Below are positions 25,456 to 35,890 of a stretch of 64,000 bases of DNA, one piece after another; position 1 is the first letter of the stretch, and each line of letters begins with the position of its first letter. Origin of the DNA: Mactra quadrangularis (Eukaryota > Mollusca > Bivalvia > Venerida > Mactridae); NCBI GenBank assembly GCA_025267735.1, contig CM046309.1, positions 52,520,319-52,584,318 on the forward strand, read 5' to 3'. Under the pieces are notes generated by a model. The model had not been told where the DNA came from, did no database searches, and saw only the letters and a program-made list of their open reading frames with translations. Made by a program: the position numbers and the translations under genes.

Positions 25456-27412
25456 TAGTGCAGTATTCATAATACAAATTCAGCAATTCAACTTGCATGA
25501 TGCAGGGTATTTGAACATGGGTACCACATGTAAACTGTTATAAACATCAAAACTGTTAACTGTAAAATACTTTAAGTAGACTTGAAAGCTGTTTTAGACA
25601 ATAGTTTCATAGCAAGAGCAATCCATGGAAACTCATTTCATATAATTAGAATACCAGAACCATAGCATAAGTTAAGCAAAGGGAAAAGTGTAAATTCAAA
25701 ATTATAGATCACAGTTTCTTGAACTTCTTCATGTGTAAGAGTCAGTGCACTTACATATATACAAAACCACAGTTTAAATACACTTCTAACAAAATGTACT
25801 ATTAGTTTCTTCCTGAAAGACTTAAGTACATTTTTGTATGACTCACGATAAAACTTATCATAAAATAGTTTCATTATTAGCAATTGCTTCTATTCTTACC
25901 CACTCCACTCCTGTAGTTACATAGTTCAAATAAACCGAAGGTAGAAATATTGCCATAGAAATTATTATGTAAGGAATATCTAAATGAGGTACTAACTTTT
26001 ACCAATTACTTCACTGACAGACATGAACAGGTGCTACCTAAATTACTTTACCATGTGCTGTATGCTCTAGCCTACCAGTATCATATATGTACAAGCTATA
26101 AGAACTCAGGAACTCATCTTTTACGAAACAGAAGAATGCAGTATGGATCACTACTTAAATTATAACAAAGAATGTGCAATACACATAGTTCGCTACTCTT
26201 TAAATGTCAATAATCTCTCTTCATGCGATTCAACTGATTATAACATTCTACAGGTGTTTGGAAAATGGATTTGGCTGATCTGACAGCCAGCAGTTATGAA
26301 ATCAACTAAGCTGAATATCGGTTCCAAAAGAAATCAGCAAAAAAATCGGCAAAGAATAAATACATTTCCGATTGCGATAGAAAAATGGTGAAAAAAAAAC
26401 TGATGGATTTGTCTGTTACAGCAGGTGCATCGCTCCACGGCAACATAAAAACTGGACAGCAGACGGCTAACACTGATCGGAAGTTGATAATCAAATAATC
26501 TCTACAAATACAGGTGATGTAATACACGAGAATTCTTTTATTTGGATAAAAATAAAAACAAAAATCAGTAAGCTATGTTCTCATTGTAGTGGAAAATTAC
26601 CAAATGTTCAAAGATTTCAACTAATTAAAATGTTTGTTCCACTGATGACTTTATAAGTATACCATTAACAAGAAACATTCAGAGGAATATATTAAAGGTC
26701 TTCTGGTCAGACACCATTAGAAAAACGAAAATATCTATTTAGCAACAACATGAAAAGAAGAAAATAGATGAGCCAACTTTGTAATGGCATCATCATAGTT
26801 TTCCCAACTGTTTAAGTCTGTAAAAGTAATTCCTTCCATACTAAACATGAGCACCAATGCCTTGGATAATCACCAATGTCAGCTTGATAAAAAGCATGCT
26901 CAAAAACAATGAATCATAATTCTGTTCAAAAGATACGAGCTAATTTGGTTTAAACATGTAATACAGTATATTACAATAATCTAAAATATGACGATATTAA
27001 TAACCTGCCAAGAAAACTTTGTAAATCAGTAAGAAAGAAAAACATATAGTATCCCGATATTGGAGGAAATTAGCTGTAAAATACCCATTCTCCTATCTCT
27101 TTAACTGCTGCAATAATATTATTGTTTCTATAGAATGAATGATAAATTATCAATATACTTGACAATGTAATAACAATATATGATATCACAGCAGCTGTTT
27201 ATGTTATACATTATTATATACTACTACAAAATAAAGATGATAAAAAAGCTCACTTAGGAAACAAAACTGCAACAATTTATCATATATTTTACATGTGATT
27301 ATATATCACCATGTTTTAAGCCTATCTAAATGCATGTACAGCCTGTTAATACTAAATTATAAGCCCCTTCACAGTGTAATATATCATATCTTATTAGTTT
27401 TAAAGAAGATAC
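25456..27412. other. Intron sequence with one slightly CpG-richer patch
   Basis: Positions 26270-26520 have more CpG than the surroundings ('catcgctccacggcaac', 'cagacggctaac'), but no splice-bounded frame or CELF-like residues were found. The rest is plain AT-rich sequence. Confidence 0.4.
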
Positions 27413-27485
27413 CAAGGGCTAAACGAAACACTAAAGTAACTCCCCTTTTCCAATAGAGTTACAATAGTGTTTTGTTCAGCCCTTG
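27413..27485. repeat. Palindromic mini-element (family G, copy 5, second subtype)
   Basis: 'caagggctaaacgaaacac' pairs with 'gtgttttgttcagcccttg'. The inner arms are 'agtaact' and 'agagttac'. Same subtype as 15426-15510. Confidence 0.8.
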
Positions 27486-28380
27486 TTGCAGTCTTAGCCT
27501 TAAATTTTCTCCACCACAAGCCCAACATAGAATGTTAAATAGTAAGGGCAATTTTTATCTAGCTTGTCCATATGAAAAAAAGATATTACAACTAGCCCAA
27601 ATGATCTTTCACTCATACCAAGTTTTGGGCTTATGAGTTACAGGATTTTCTAACACAATTTTTTAATCAGGGGTGTGACTGGCCAGGAAGTGAAAAAGAG
27701 GAAATATTAGCTGGGGGCCAGGGGGCCACTAGGGCCCCCGGTGGGTCCAGGGCAACGTCCTGGCCAGGGGTCCAGGGGGCCGGAGGCCCCCTGAAGCTCC
27801 TGGAACTTACTGTTTTACCAAGGGAAAAAACAATTCTCCAAGCAATTAGGACACATGTATTTGACATAATATGAAAATTCTTTGTAGGATGAATAAAATA
27901 GTTCAAAACTTTAATTACAGTAAATACATTTATTTCTTTGAGTACAGACACTGGCAGAGGAACAGATAAGGTTTGGGTGTATTGGGTATTTACTCCCAGT
28001 TTTCCAGACAATTGAGTAATGCCATTTCCAATAGAGCACGTAATTTTTTTTTACTCCAAGATATTTTACTGGATTGAGTATTTTCCATTTATATGACTAT
28101 AAATTGAGTACTAATAAAAAAAACATGGAACTGGGTATGCACAAATATACTTAAAAATATTTATTGAAGATATTGTAACTAGGACAGCAACCACCAGTGT
28201 TTTTTCCACTATTTTGGGAATATGTCCCATACCCCTAGAATTGGGAATTTTATCGGCATTTTGGTTTAAATTGGGAAAATATAATGTCAAGTCAATTGGT
28301 AACAAAAGCATTCAAAACAATGACATCAGTTTTTATTCTCCATCCAATTTGATTGTCAGAACTTAACAAAGCAAGATCTC

Positions 28381-28641
28381 TCAGACTCTTACTATTAGAT
28401 GCATGTTCTTTAAGAAATTAACAACAGCCTCAAGCTGGTTATTGTCTAATGACTTATAATGACAACATGTCCTCTTTAGAGGATCCAAAAGAGACTGTCG
28501 AATCCTACTGCATGAAACAGTTCACATGGAATTCATAATGCCGAAAACCCTTTCAACGGTGGCTGTTTTGTTTGGAAGAATTTTGCTTTGACCAATGAGA
28601 CAGAACATTGCAGGAAAATGTTTCAAAGATTTCGCCAGAAT
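28381..28641 (-). pseudogene. hAT transposase C-terminal (dimerisation) domain remnant
   Basis: The minus-strand frame from 28641 downward contains a Phe-Pro pair, then TATVERVFGIMNSM, which is the conserved E-R-x-F-S/G hydrophobic core of the hAT dimerisation domain. An in-frame TGA (28522-28524) follows the final Met, where many hAT proteins have Trp. The same frame then stays open for 46 codons with an R-Q-S-L-L-type helix, to a stop at 28381-28383. Upstream, the frame is closed at 28642-28644. The catalytic region was not recognised. It is clearly non-functional. Confidence 0.85.
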
Positions 28642-29716
28642 TTAGTTCACAGGAGTGGAGAAATCTACAAAATAATGACTTAATTTGAAAATAACTTTTC
28701 TGTATCAAATAACAACTAGTCAGTTATTTGGTTATTTGAAATGCTGATCAATAAAAAAAACTGTTTAATTCAACTAACTTTTTGGTTATTCTAACTCTTT
28801 GTCATCGATTACCATAATTACATAATGATAATGATAAACACAGTTTAGTTATGATAGCATCTTCAGTATTTTAATTGAATTTAAAAACATATAATTATGC
28901 TTCATTTTTAAAACTACACCAAAACAATTGTTGGCAAGTAAAAAAAAATGTCTGGCATTTTGACATTTATTTTTTATCAACAAACACCAGAAAACGGGAA
29001 CGTAAGTTCGAATTTGTCGGTTCCTGGGGCACTGTTTGCTAAATTAAGAAAAACAACACATTACATTAATTATGAAGATTTAAGAATGTTTTACTTAATT
29101 TACGATGGTGTGGGTCGCGAAAATATATGACAATAATTCATCATGATGAATTAATTATATATTATAAAATTGTTGTAAAATATTACAAAACACTATTTAT
29201 AAAATTTAATTACACAAGACGGTGTTATTGACAACTATCTTCAGTAACTTTAACAAAGAAAAAATGACTTCCTGGGATCGCCGATATCGTTTTTATAAAG
29301 TTTTATATATAATACAATTTAACAAATTAGGTGACGCTAGTTTAAGAATACATTTTTCATGACGATTTATTTATATTAGACTCCATGATTACATAATGAG
29401 ACATTGCAATTATGTCATTGGTATGCTATCAAACATCGACAAAGTAAGTGTGAAAAAATGCCGACACATGTCTTAAATCGTTTACCTCAATTTCTGCTCA
29501 AACTGCAAAAACATATTTGTCCTCAAACAAAGGATTAATATTGATTTAATTGCTGCAAACAATTAAAAAATATATATGCGCTATTTCCAATGTACTCTGA
29601 CGTGTATAGGTAAAGGTATATAGAGATGTTATCGTGCGTGTAATCATAAGTCGGCGACTTTATTATCGATTTTGTGACATCCTTGTGCATTCATATGTCG
29701 GCGAGTTAAACACCCA

Positions 29717-29943
29717 GCGTGTGAAAGACAATTGGGTTTTAATGAGATGTAATTGGCATGTAATTGTCGCGTGTAGTTTCATTTTTCGCATCTCTTATCT
29801 GACCAGTTTCGATTTTTTATTTACGTTCGTGCGTGTGAAAGACAATTGGGTTTTAATGAGATGTAATTGGCATGTAATTGTCGCGTGTAGTTTCATTTTT
29901 CGCATCTCTTATCTGACCAGTTTCGATTTTTTATTTACGTTCG
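29717..29943 (+). repeat. Perfect tandem duplication, 113 bp at 114-bp period
   Basis: 29717-29829 and 29831-29943 look identical to the eye. They lie inside the decayed hAT element. The 114-bp period is a multiple of three, so an open frame of 144 codons (29634-30068) runs through both copies. That frame has no recognisable domain and lies opposite to the transposase strand. Confidence 0.9.
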
Positions 29944-30541
29944 ATACGCGGCGATTTCGAGACTTTATGAGTAAAGAAGTTTTTAATTGGGTTATGATAC
30001 GCAAATTTTTTATTCTTATAGGGTTTTTGAGATTTTTAATTGCGTTTAACATCGCACGGAAAGTTTAGTGTACGGCGTTCATTGGAATCCGCGGAACCGT
30101 TCGCATTTCGGCCCTCAAATTTTCGCCCCATTATGTTTTCCGCGGAAATTTCGCGGTTTCCAAAAAAACGTCCCCGGGATTTTCGAAAACGCGGAAATCC
30201 GCCGATCCGCGGAAAATTCACACCCCTGTTTTAATTTTGCATTAGCAAAAAAGTAATTAAAAAAGGTTTTTAATTTCATGTTGTATAAATCTTATTATTT
30301 GGTTAATATTTTCAAATCAAAAACACTTAACCAGCTTTCCTAGGCACTTAAGATTCATAATAATTCAGGCTTGTGCTCAGGAAAATTAAAACCAATGACT
30401 GAAAGGACCATTTTAATAAATCAAAATCTATAGAGACCTGGTCATTCAAGCTAAATAGTCTTATTTTAAATCCAAAAAACAGGATGTCTCTTAAGGCAAG
30501 TCTAAAAACAGGAACATTTGAGCTTCATGTACCATAAAAAC

Positions 30542-31025
30542 TAGGGGTGTAACGGTTAACCGATATACCGGTTAATATTACAATACGAGTTCTAACGGTT
30601 TTTAACCGGTTTGTTTTTCCTTGGACCGGTTTTTGTAGTTAAGTGTCATACTGCTTGTTTTTATCAGAATCTGATAGTTAAATGTTTAAACAAATGTTCA
30701 AATGAATTGAATACTTAAAATACTCTTACTGTGCTTTTATATGTTAGACATTTAGTCAATTGAAAGAAAAATATCGTCTGTTTCAAACCACGCATTTTTC
30801 TAACATATTGACCATTTTACATTTGTAATTCAAACATTTGGATAAGAGATCATTTGAAAATACCATGTGCGTGCTATGCTGATCAAATTAGGATGAGGTA
30901 CATGCATTAATTGATGCTTTGCATGTCCAAGCAAAAAACTGGTACGTATTGCAATATATTGCAATACGGGTTCTGCATATTGCAATATATTGCAATACGG
31001 TTTTTACCGTATTGTTACACCCCTA
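30542..31025. mobile_element. hAT-type MITE, 484 bp, with perfect target duplication
   Basis: The 12-bp inverted ends TAGGGGTGTAAC and GTTACACCCCTA are flanked by a perfect 8-bp direct repeat ATAAAAAC (30534-30541 and 31026-31033). Inside are further palindromic stretches: 'ggttaaccgatataccggtt' near the left end and repeated 'attgcaatatattgcaatac' near the right. No coding capacity. The AGGGGTGT core is shared with the larger hAT element 314 bp to the left. Confidence 0.95.
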
Positions 31026-31128
31026 ATAAAAACACATGTCTGAAATATCTCATAATTGATGTACATATTGAGTGATTACCACAGAGAATACCGATTCTTA
31101 TCTGCCAGAGACTCTCTAACAAGGAGGT

Positions 31129-31645
31129 AAAAATATACTCTATCTACATTTAAAACAATGAAAATATACTCTATCTACAGTAAAACAATGAAAATATACT
31201 CTATCTACATTTAAAACAATGAAAATATACTCTATCTACGTGTAAAACAATGAAAATATACTCTATCTACATTTAAAACAATGAAAATATACTATATCTA
31301 CATGTAAAACAATGAAAATATACTATATGTGTAAAACAATGAAAAATATACTATATCTACATGTAAAACAATGAAAATATACTATATGTGTAAAACAATG
31401 AAAATATACTATATGTGTAAAACAATGAAAATATACTATATGTGTAAAACAATGAAAATATACTCTATCTACATGTAAAACAATGAAAATATACTCTATC
31501 TACATGTAAAACAATGAAAATATACTCTATCTACATGTAAAACAATGAAAATATACTCTATCTACATGTAAAACAATGAAAATATACTCTATCTACATGT
31601 AAAACAATGAAAATATACTCTATCTACATGTAAAACAATGAAAAT
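31129..31645 (+). repeat. Minisatellite, 31-bp unit, about 17 copies
   Basis: The unit is 'gaaaatatactctatctaca' followed by 'tgtaaaacaat'. A short form of about 27 bp, with 'ctatatgtgtaaaacaat', appears four times in the middle (31310-31450). The right-hand six units are nearly identical. In the CELF transcript each unit reads with a UUGUUUU. Confidence 0.95.
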
Positions 31646-31839
31646 CCCTGTCTCAACATTAACAAGCTTTGTATTCATACATAAATTTCAAAATTCACTC
31701 TTTGTTGTTTTGTACAAGGGAAAAAATGAAGTTTAATATTAGTGAGAAAACTGTTGAAATGAAAATAATGACAATAAAATTGTTGTAAATGACATTTCTA
31801 TCACAGACTGCCACAAATAATGTCTTTCATACAAGGCTG

Positions 31840-32142
31840 TTATAATCTTGGCTATGTACTGTGCTTTATTTCACATATCACAGCAGTGATTTAACCTACT
31901 CACAGTTCCTAAACAGTCCTAGATCTCTGGAAATAAGCCTTAAATGAAGTACTGAGCAAATAATTTGTCCAGTGACTGAAAACCCCCCCTTCTTTGTACA
32001 GAGGTAAGAAATTGAATGACCTTGGAAAATATATCATGACCTAATTCTACAAAGAAATGTAAGTTGTGTGCTAGAATAAAACCCATCACCTGAGGATTTA
32101 TACTCAGGCAAGCTACAGACTGACCCAACTAGACAGGCCTTT
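31840..32142 (-). mobile_element. Strongly diverged family C SINE
   Basis: Retains the order 'cctactcacagttcct', 'agatctctgg', 'cagtgactga', 'ttctacaaagaaatgtaagt', 'gaataaaacccatcacctga', 'ctgacccaact' of family C in reverse. About a third of the bases differ. Confidence 0.6.
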
Positions 32143-32699
32143 TTTATTCTTTGCACATTAATAACTGGAGATCTGTTTGTCTGAGCTCATAATTATAATC
32201 AATGGTTTGATGACAGATTTAAGTAATAAATCTTTTGTATTGTATTGTTACAATTTGGTCAAATTTTTGACAATAATTGCTGCTATTAACCTGTGCAATA
32301 TATTAGAAACATAATGCCATATATGACAAAGTAACAAGAAATGAAATACAAAAAATAGTATCTTGTATGTTTCCTATGATATTGTGAAAAGGAAGCCAAA
32401 TACCAAACAGGAAATGAGCATTGTGTTTACCCTAAATCACAAAATATACGTTTTGGCACAAGACATGAAGGAAACATTCTAAATAGTTCATTATTGCCAA
32501 TTTAATCTCCTATATAGAGAGCAATCTGTATAATAGAGGAACATTAAATACCCGTCATGTATGATCTATTATCATTATTATAATTGACATCTGAACAATG
32601 CCAGGAATTGTCTTCTAACTCTCAACTAAAACATGGAACCAGTAATCAAGTTTGGAACCAGTAATCAGACAAGATGACTCCTGATGTCAAATATTCTCT
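32143..32699. other. Intron sequence, nothing recognisable
   Basis: No structured element seen. Confidence 0.5.
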
Positions 32700-32880
32700 T
32701 TTTTGGGTTGGGTTTAATGCTGAAGCAATACATTGTTTACTCATACTATGGCAGTCAGTCCACCTACTCACCATACCAGAAAAAGCTTAATCTCTGGATT
32801 TAGCTGTTAACCAGTAACTAGGCTTATACTTTATCTTAGAATCAGGGGTAGATGAGTGAATGGCCATATAAACTAGAACT
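32700..32880 (-). mobile_element. Partial family C SINE (3' half)
   Basis: 'gttgggtttaatgctg', 'agtcagtccacctactcacc', 'aatctctggatttagctgtt' match the reversed tail and body of family C. The tRNA-like head is missing. Confidence 0.75.
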
Positions 32881-32934
32881 ATCAATGAATGTGATTAAAT
32901 AGCCTCAACCATTCTTAGTCAAGAAATTGGTTGC

Positions 32935-33125
32935 TGAGAAAATGAGCAGACCAGATTTTTCATCAATGGGCCATAACTCTGCCAAAAATCAATGGCTTGT
33001 AACCAAAATTGGATATGCACATAGTTATCTGCCTGATATCTGATATATGTTTTAAGTTTGAATCAAATCTGTAAAATAGGTGCTGAGGGGGTATAATTAT
33101 TTCAGGTCCAAGCTCCAAAAAATAT
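32935..33125 (+). mobile_element. Dispersed 'gggccataactctgc' repeat, copy 2
   Basis: Shares 'gggccataactctgc', 'aaaatcaatgg', 'tatgcacata', 'ctgcctgatatctg' and 'aggtgctgag' with 3975-4215, and ends near a 'ccaaaaaatatgcccc' stretch. Confidence 0.7.
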
Positions 33126-33660
33126 GCCCCACCAATTGAACCTGCTCAAACTGTCACTAAATTATTCAGAAGACTTTAAAAACACATACCCTACTTGTTT
33201 ACCAGTGAGTTCAGAACAATTAAGTTCATGTCATCCCAACTAACATTGAAACACTTTTTAGTAATGCTTAGAACAAAAAAGTTATTGAGCATAATGCTTG
33301 GAACAAAAATAGTTATTGGGCACAAAACAAGAGAAATTTGTCAGGAAAACAAGCCAAAAATTGGTAACAAACAATAAAAAAAATAAATTTTAATGTGTAA
33401 CCAAACACTTCAAAGAAAAATAAACATGTCTAACAATTTCACAGGACATATTAAGAGCGCAAAAGCCTGAAGACAAACCAAACTCATAAAACTGTTTTGA
33501 ACACTTCTGTGCCAGATGTACCTAATTCAATTAGAAACATTTTACAGTAAATTAGAAATAAACAATAAGTTGTAAATGCCAATAAATTAAGAGAGGTTAA
33601 TAAGGTTGCTTTGTGATATTTACATAAAAGAAAAGACAAACAATGCTGTTCCAGAAAAAT
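33126..33660. other. Intron sequence with a 2-copy 30-bp duplication
   Basis: 'atgcttagaacaaaaaagtt' with 'attgagcata' is followed at once by 'atgcttggaacaaaaatagt' with 'tattgggcaca' (about 33264-33325). Nothing else recognised. Confidence 0.55.
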
Positions 33661-35083
33661 TAAGTATGGACAAACAACTAAGGGCAACAAGGATAAAGTA
33701 TGGGCAAACAACTAAGGGCAACAAAGATAAAGTATGGGCAAACAACTAAGGGCAACAAAGATAAAGTATGGACAAACAACTAAGGGCAACAAAGATAAAG
33801 TATGGACAAACAACTAAGGGCAACAAAGATAAAGTATGGGCAAACAACTAAGGGCAACAAGGATAAAGTATGGGCAAACAACTAAGGGCAACAAAGATAA
33901 AGTATGGACAAACAACTAAGGGCAACAAAGATAAAGTATGGGCAAACAACTAAGGGCAACAAAGATAAAGTATGGGCAAACAACTGAGGGCAACAAAGAT
34001 AAAGTATGGACAAACAACTAAGGGCAACAAAGATAAAGTATGGGCAAACAACTAAGGGCAACAAAGATAAAGTATGGACAAACAACTAAGGGCAACAAAG
34101 ATAAAGTATGGACAAACAACTAAGGGCAACAAAGATAAAGTATGGACAAACAACTAAGGGCAACAAAGATAAAGTATGGGCAAACAACTGAGGGCAACAA
34201 AGATAAAGTATGGGCAAACAACTAAGGGCAACAAAGATAAAGTATGGGCAAACAACTAAGGGCAACAAAGATAAAGTATGGGCAAACAACTGAGGGCAAC
34301 AAAGATAAAGTATGGGCAAACAACTAAGGGCAACAAAGATAAAGTATGGGCAAACAACTGAGGGCAACAAAGATAAAGTATGGGCAAACAACTAAGGGCA
34401 ACAAAGATAAAGTATGGGCAAACAACTAAGGGCAACAAAGATAAAGTATGGGCAAACAACTAAGGGCAACAAAGATAAAGTATGGGCAAACAACTAAGGG
34501 CAACAAAGATAAAGTATGGACAAACAACTGAGGGCAACAAAGATAAAGTATAGGCAAACAACTAAGGGCAACAAAGATAAAGTATAGGCAAACAACTAAG
34601 GGCAACAAAGATAAAGTATGGACAAACAACTAAGGGCAACAAAGATAAAGTATAGGCAAACAACTAAGGGCAACAAAGATAAAGTATGGACAAACAACTA
34701 AGGGCAACAAAGATAAAGTATGGACAAACAACTAAGGGCAACAAAGATAAAGTATAGGCAAACAACTAAGGGCAACAAAGATAAAGTATGGACAAACAAC
34801 TAAGGGCAACAAAGATAAAGTATGGACAAACAACTAAGGGCAACAAAGATAAAGTATGGACAAACAACTAAGGGCAACAAAGATACAGTATAGGCAAACA
34901 ACTAAGGGCAACAAAGATAAAGTATGGACAAACAACTAAGGGCAACAAAGATAAAGTATAGGCAAACAACTAAGGGCAACAAAGATAAAGTATGGACAAA
35001 CAACTAAGGGCAACAAAGATAAAGTATGGGCAAACAACTAAGGGCAACAAAGATAAAGTATAGGCAAACAACCAAGTTCAAGC
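33661..35083 (+). repeat. Minisatellite, 34-bp unit, about 41 copies
   Basis: The unit is 'aaagataaagtatgggcaaa' followed by 'caactaagggcaac', tandem over 1.4 kb with only point variants. The main variable positions are TATGGGC / TATGGAC / TATAGGC and CTAAGG / CTGAGG. Decayed units continue to about 35170. Because 34 is not a multiple of three, open minus-strand frames cycle with a 34-residue period (FIFVALSCL-type translations). They are artefacts of the repeat. In the CELF pre-mRNA each unit reads UUUGUUGCCC and UUGUUUGCCC. Confidence 0.97.
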
Positions 35084-35171
35084 AAAATAAGACATATGGG
35101 CAAACAGCACAGTGCAACAAAAATGATGTATAGGCAATCAGAATAATGCAAGCAAAAATTAAAGAGTATGG

Positions 35172-35689
35172 TCTGAAACAAAGTTAGTTTGCAGACACCA
35201 CATCAAAAAGTACAGAGATATTTTCAATATGACCAAAATTTGAGGCACTGTAAACTTATGTCATTGGAATAGGAAAACGTCTGGTAAATCAATTAATTAG
35301 GCAGAAAATGGATTGGTGAAGAGCTTGTGTATTAATATTATCAATAAAGTTTGATAAATCACTGCAAGAATAAATAATAAAGAAACTATAAAGTTTGATG
35401 AACTCAGTACATCTTGTTTCTCTTAAAAATATACCCTTTGTCACAAAATATATTGCTTAATTTGATAACCATGATTTTAATATGTCAGTAAAATGGCAGA
35501 GATGAATTAATGAAGAGAGTGTAAAAATCATGCAATGAATTAGAGAGATTCATTTTTTTTAAAATCAAATTTATGAATTTATGGTTAGAAAAGCTGTTGT
35601 ATAAGTGATATCTGATTAATGCTTTCGTTTTATTTTTTGTGCAATATTTTGTTGCCCTGTTGAAAGTTTTGGTACTAACTCAGAAGTGG
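35172..35689. other. Intron sequence, nothing recognisable
   Basis: No structured element seen. Confidence 0.5.
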
Positions 35690-35890
35690 TTTTCTTGGAC
35701 CACAATCTTAGCATAGGGGGGTCAAGTGCAGATGCTTTTTGGGTTGACCAATCATTGCATAGCTTTTATCTAGACAAAACACTATTAATAGCAGTAAAAT
35801 TTTGAACTTTAATAATTAGATTGGATTTTCCATGATGGATAGTGACTCTGCATGCCATCCATGGTCTGTGATTGGAGGATTAATTGTAAG
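35690..35890 (+). repeat. Dispersed repeat (family I, copy 2)
   Basis: Shares 'tttatctagacaaaacacta', 'aatagca' and 'tctgtgattgga' with 20590-20845 in the same orientation. Confidence 0.55.

Larger units (their letters stand above)
27668..30228 (-). mobile_element. Decayed 2.56 kb hAT transposon
   Basis: Terminal inverted repeats CAGGGGTGTGA (27668) and TCACACCCCTG (to 30228) are flanked by a 7-bp direct repeat TTTTAAT (27661-27667 and 30229-30235; an eighth base mismatches). A minus-strand remnant of the hAT transposase C-terminus lies inside (28381-28641). The two subterminal regions differ: GC-rich with G-runs at 27700-27805, and CCGCGG/GCGGAAAT-rich at 30085-30215. No intact transposase frame or BED finger was seen, so the element is dead. 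Confidence 0.9.

Noticed and set aside
26270..26520. Alternative first exon or promoter of CELF in a CpG-richer patch
   Set aside because: No initiator, splice donor or frame consistent with CELF was found, and the CpG excess is small.
29634..30068. 144-codon plus-strand gene
   Set aside because: It lies opposite a dead transposase inside a transposon, owes its length to a recent 114-bp duplication, and has no recognisable domain.
33882..34629. Several 67-101 codon minus-strand frames with FIFVALSCL-type repeats, resembling a membrane protein
   Set aside because: They are the three-frame cycling of a 34-bp minisatellite.
31129..35083. CRISPR array
   Set aside because: The units are contiguous with no unique spacers, and the context is an animal intron. 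These are minisatellites.
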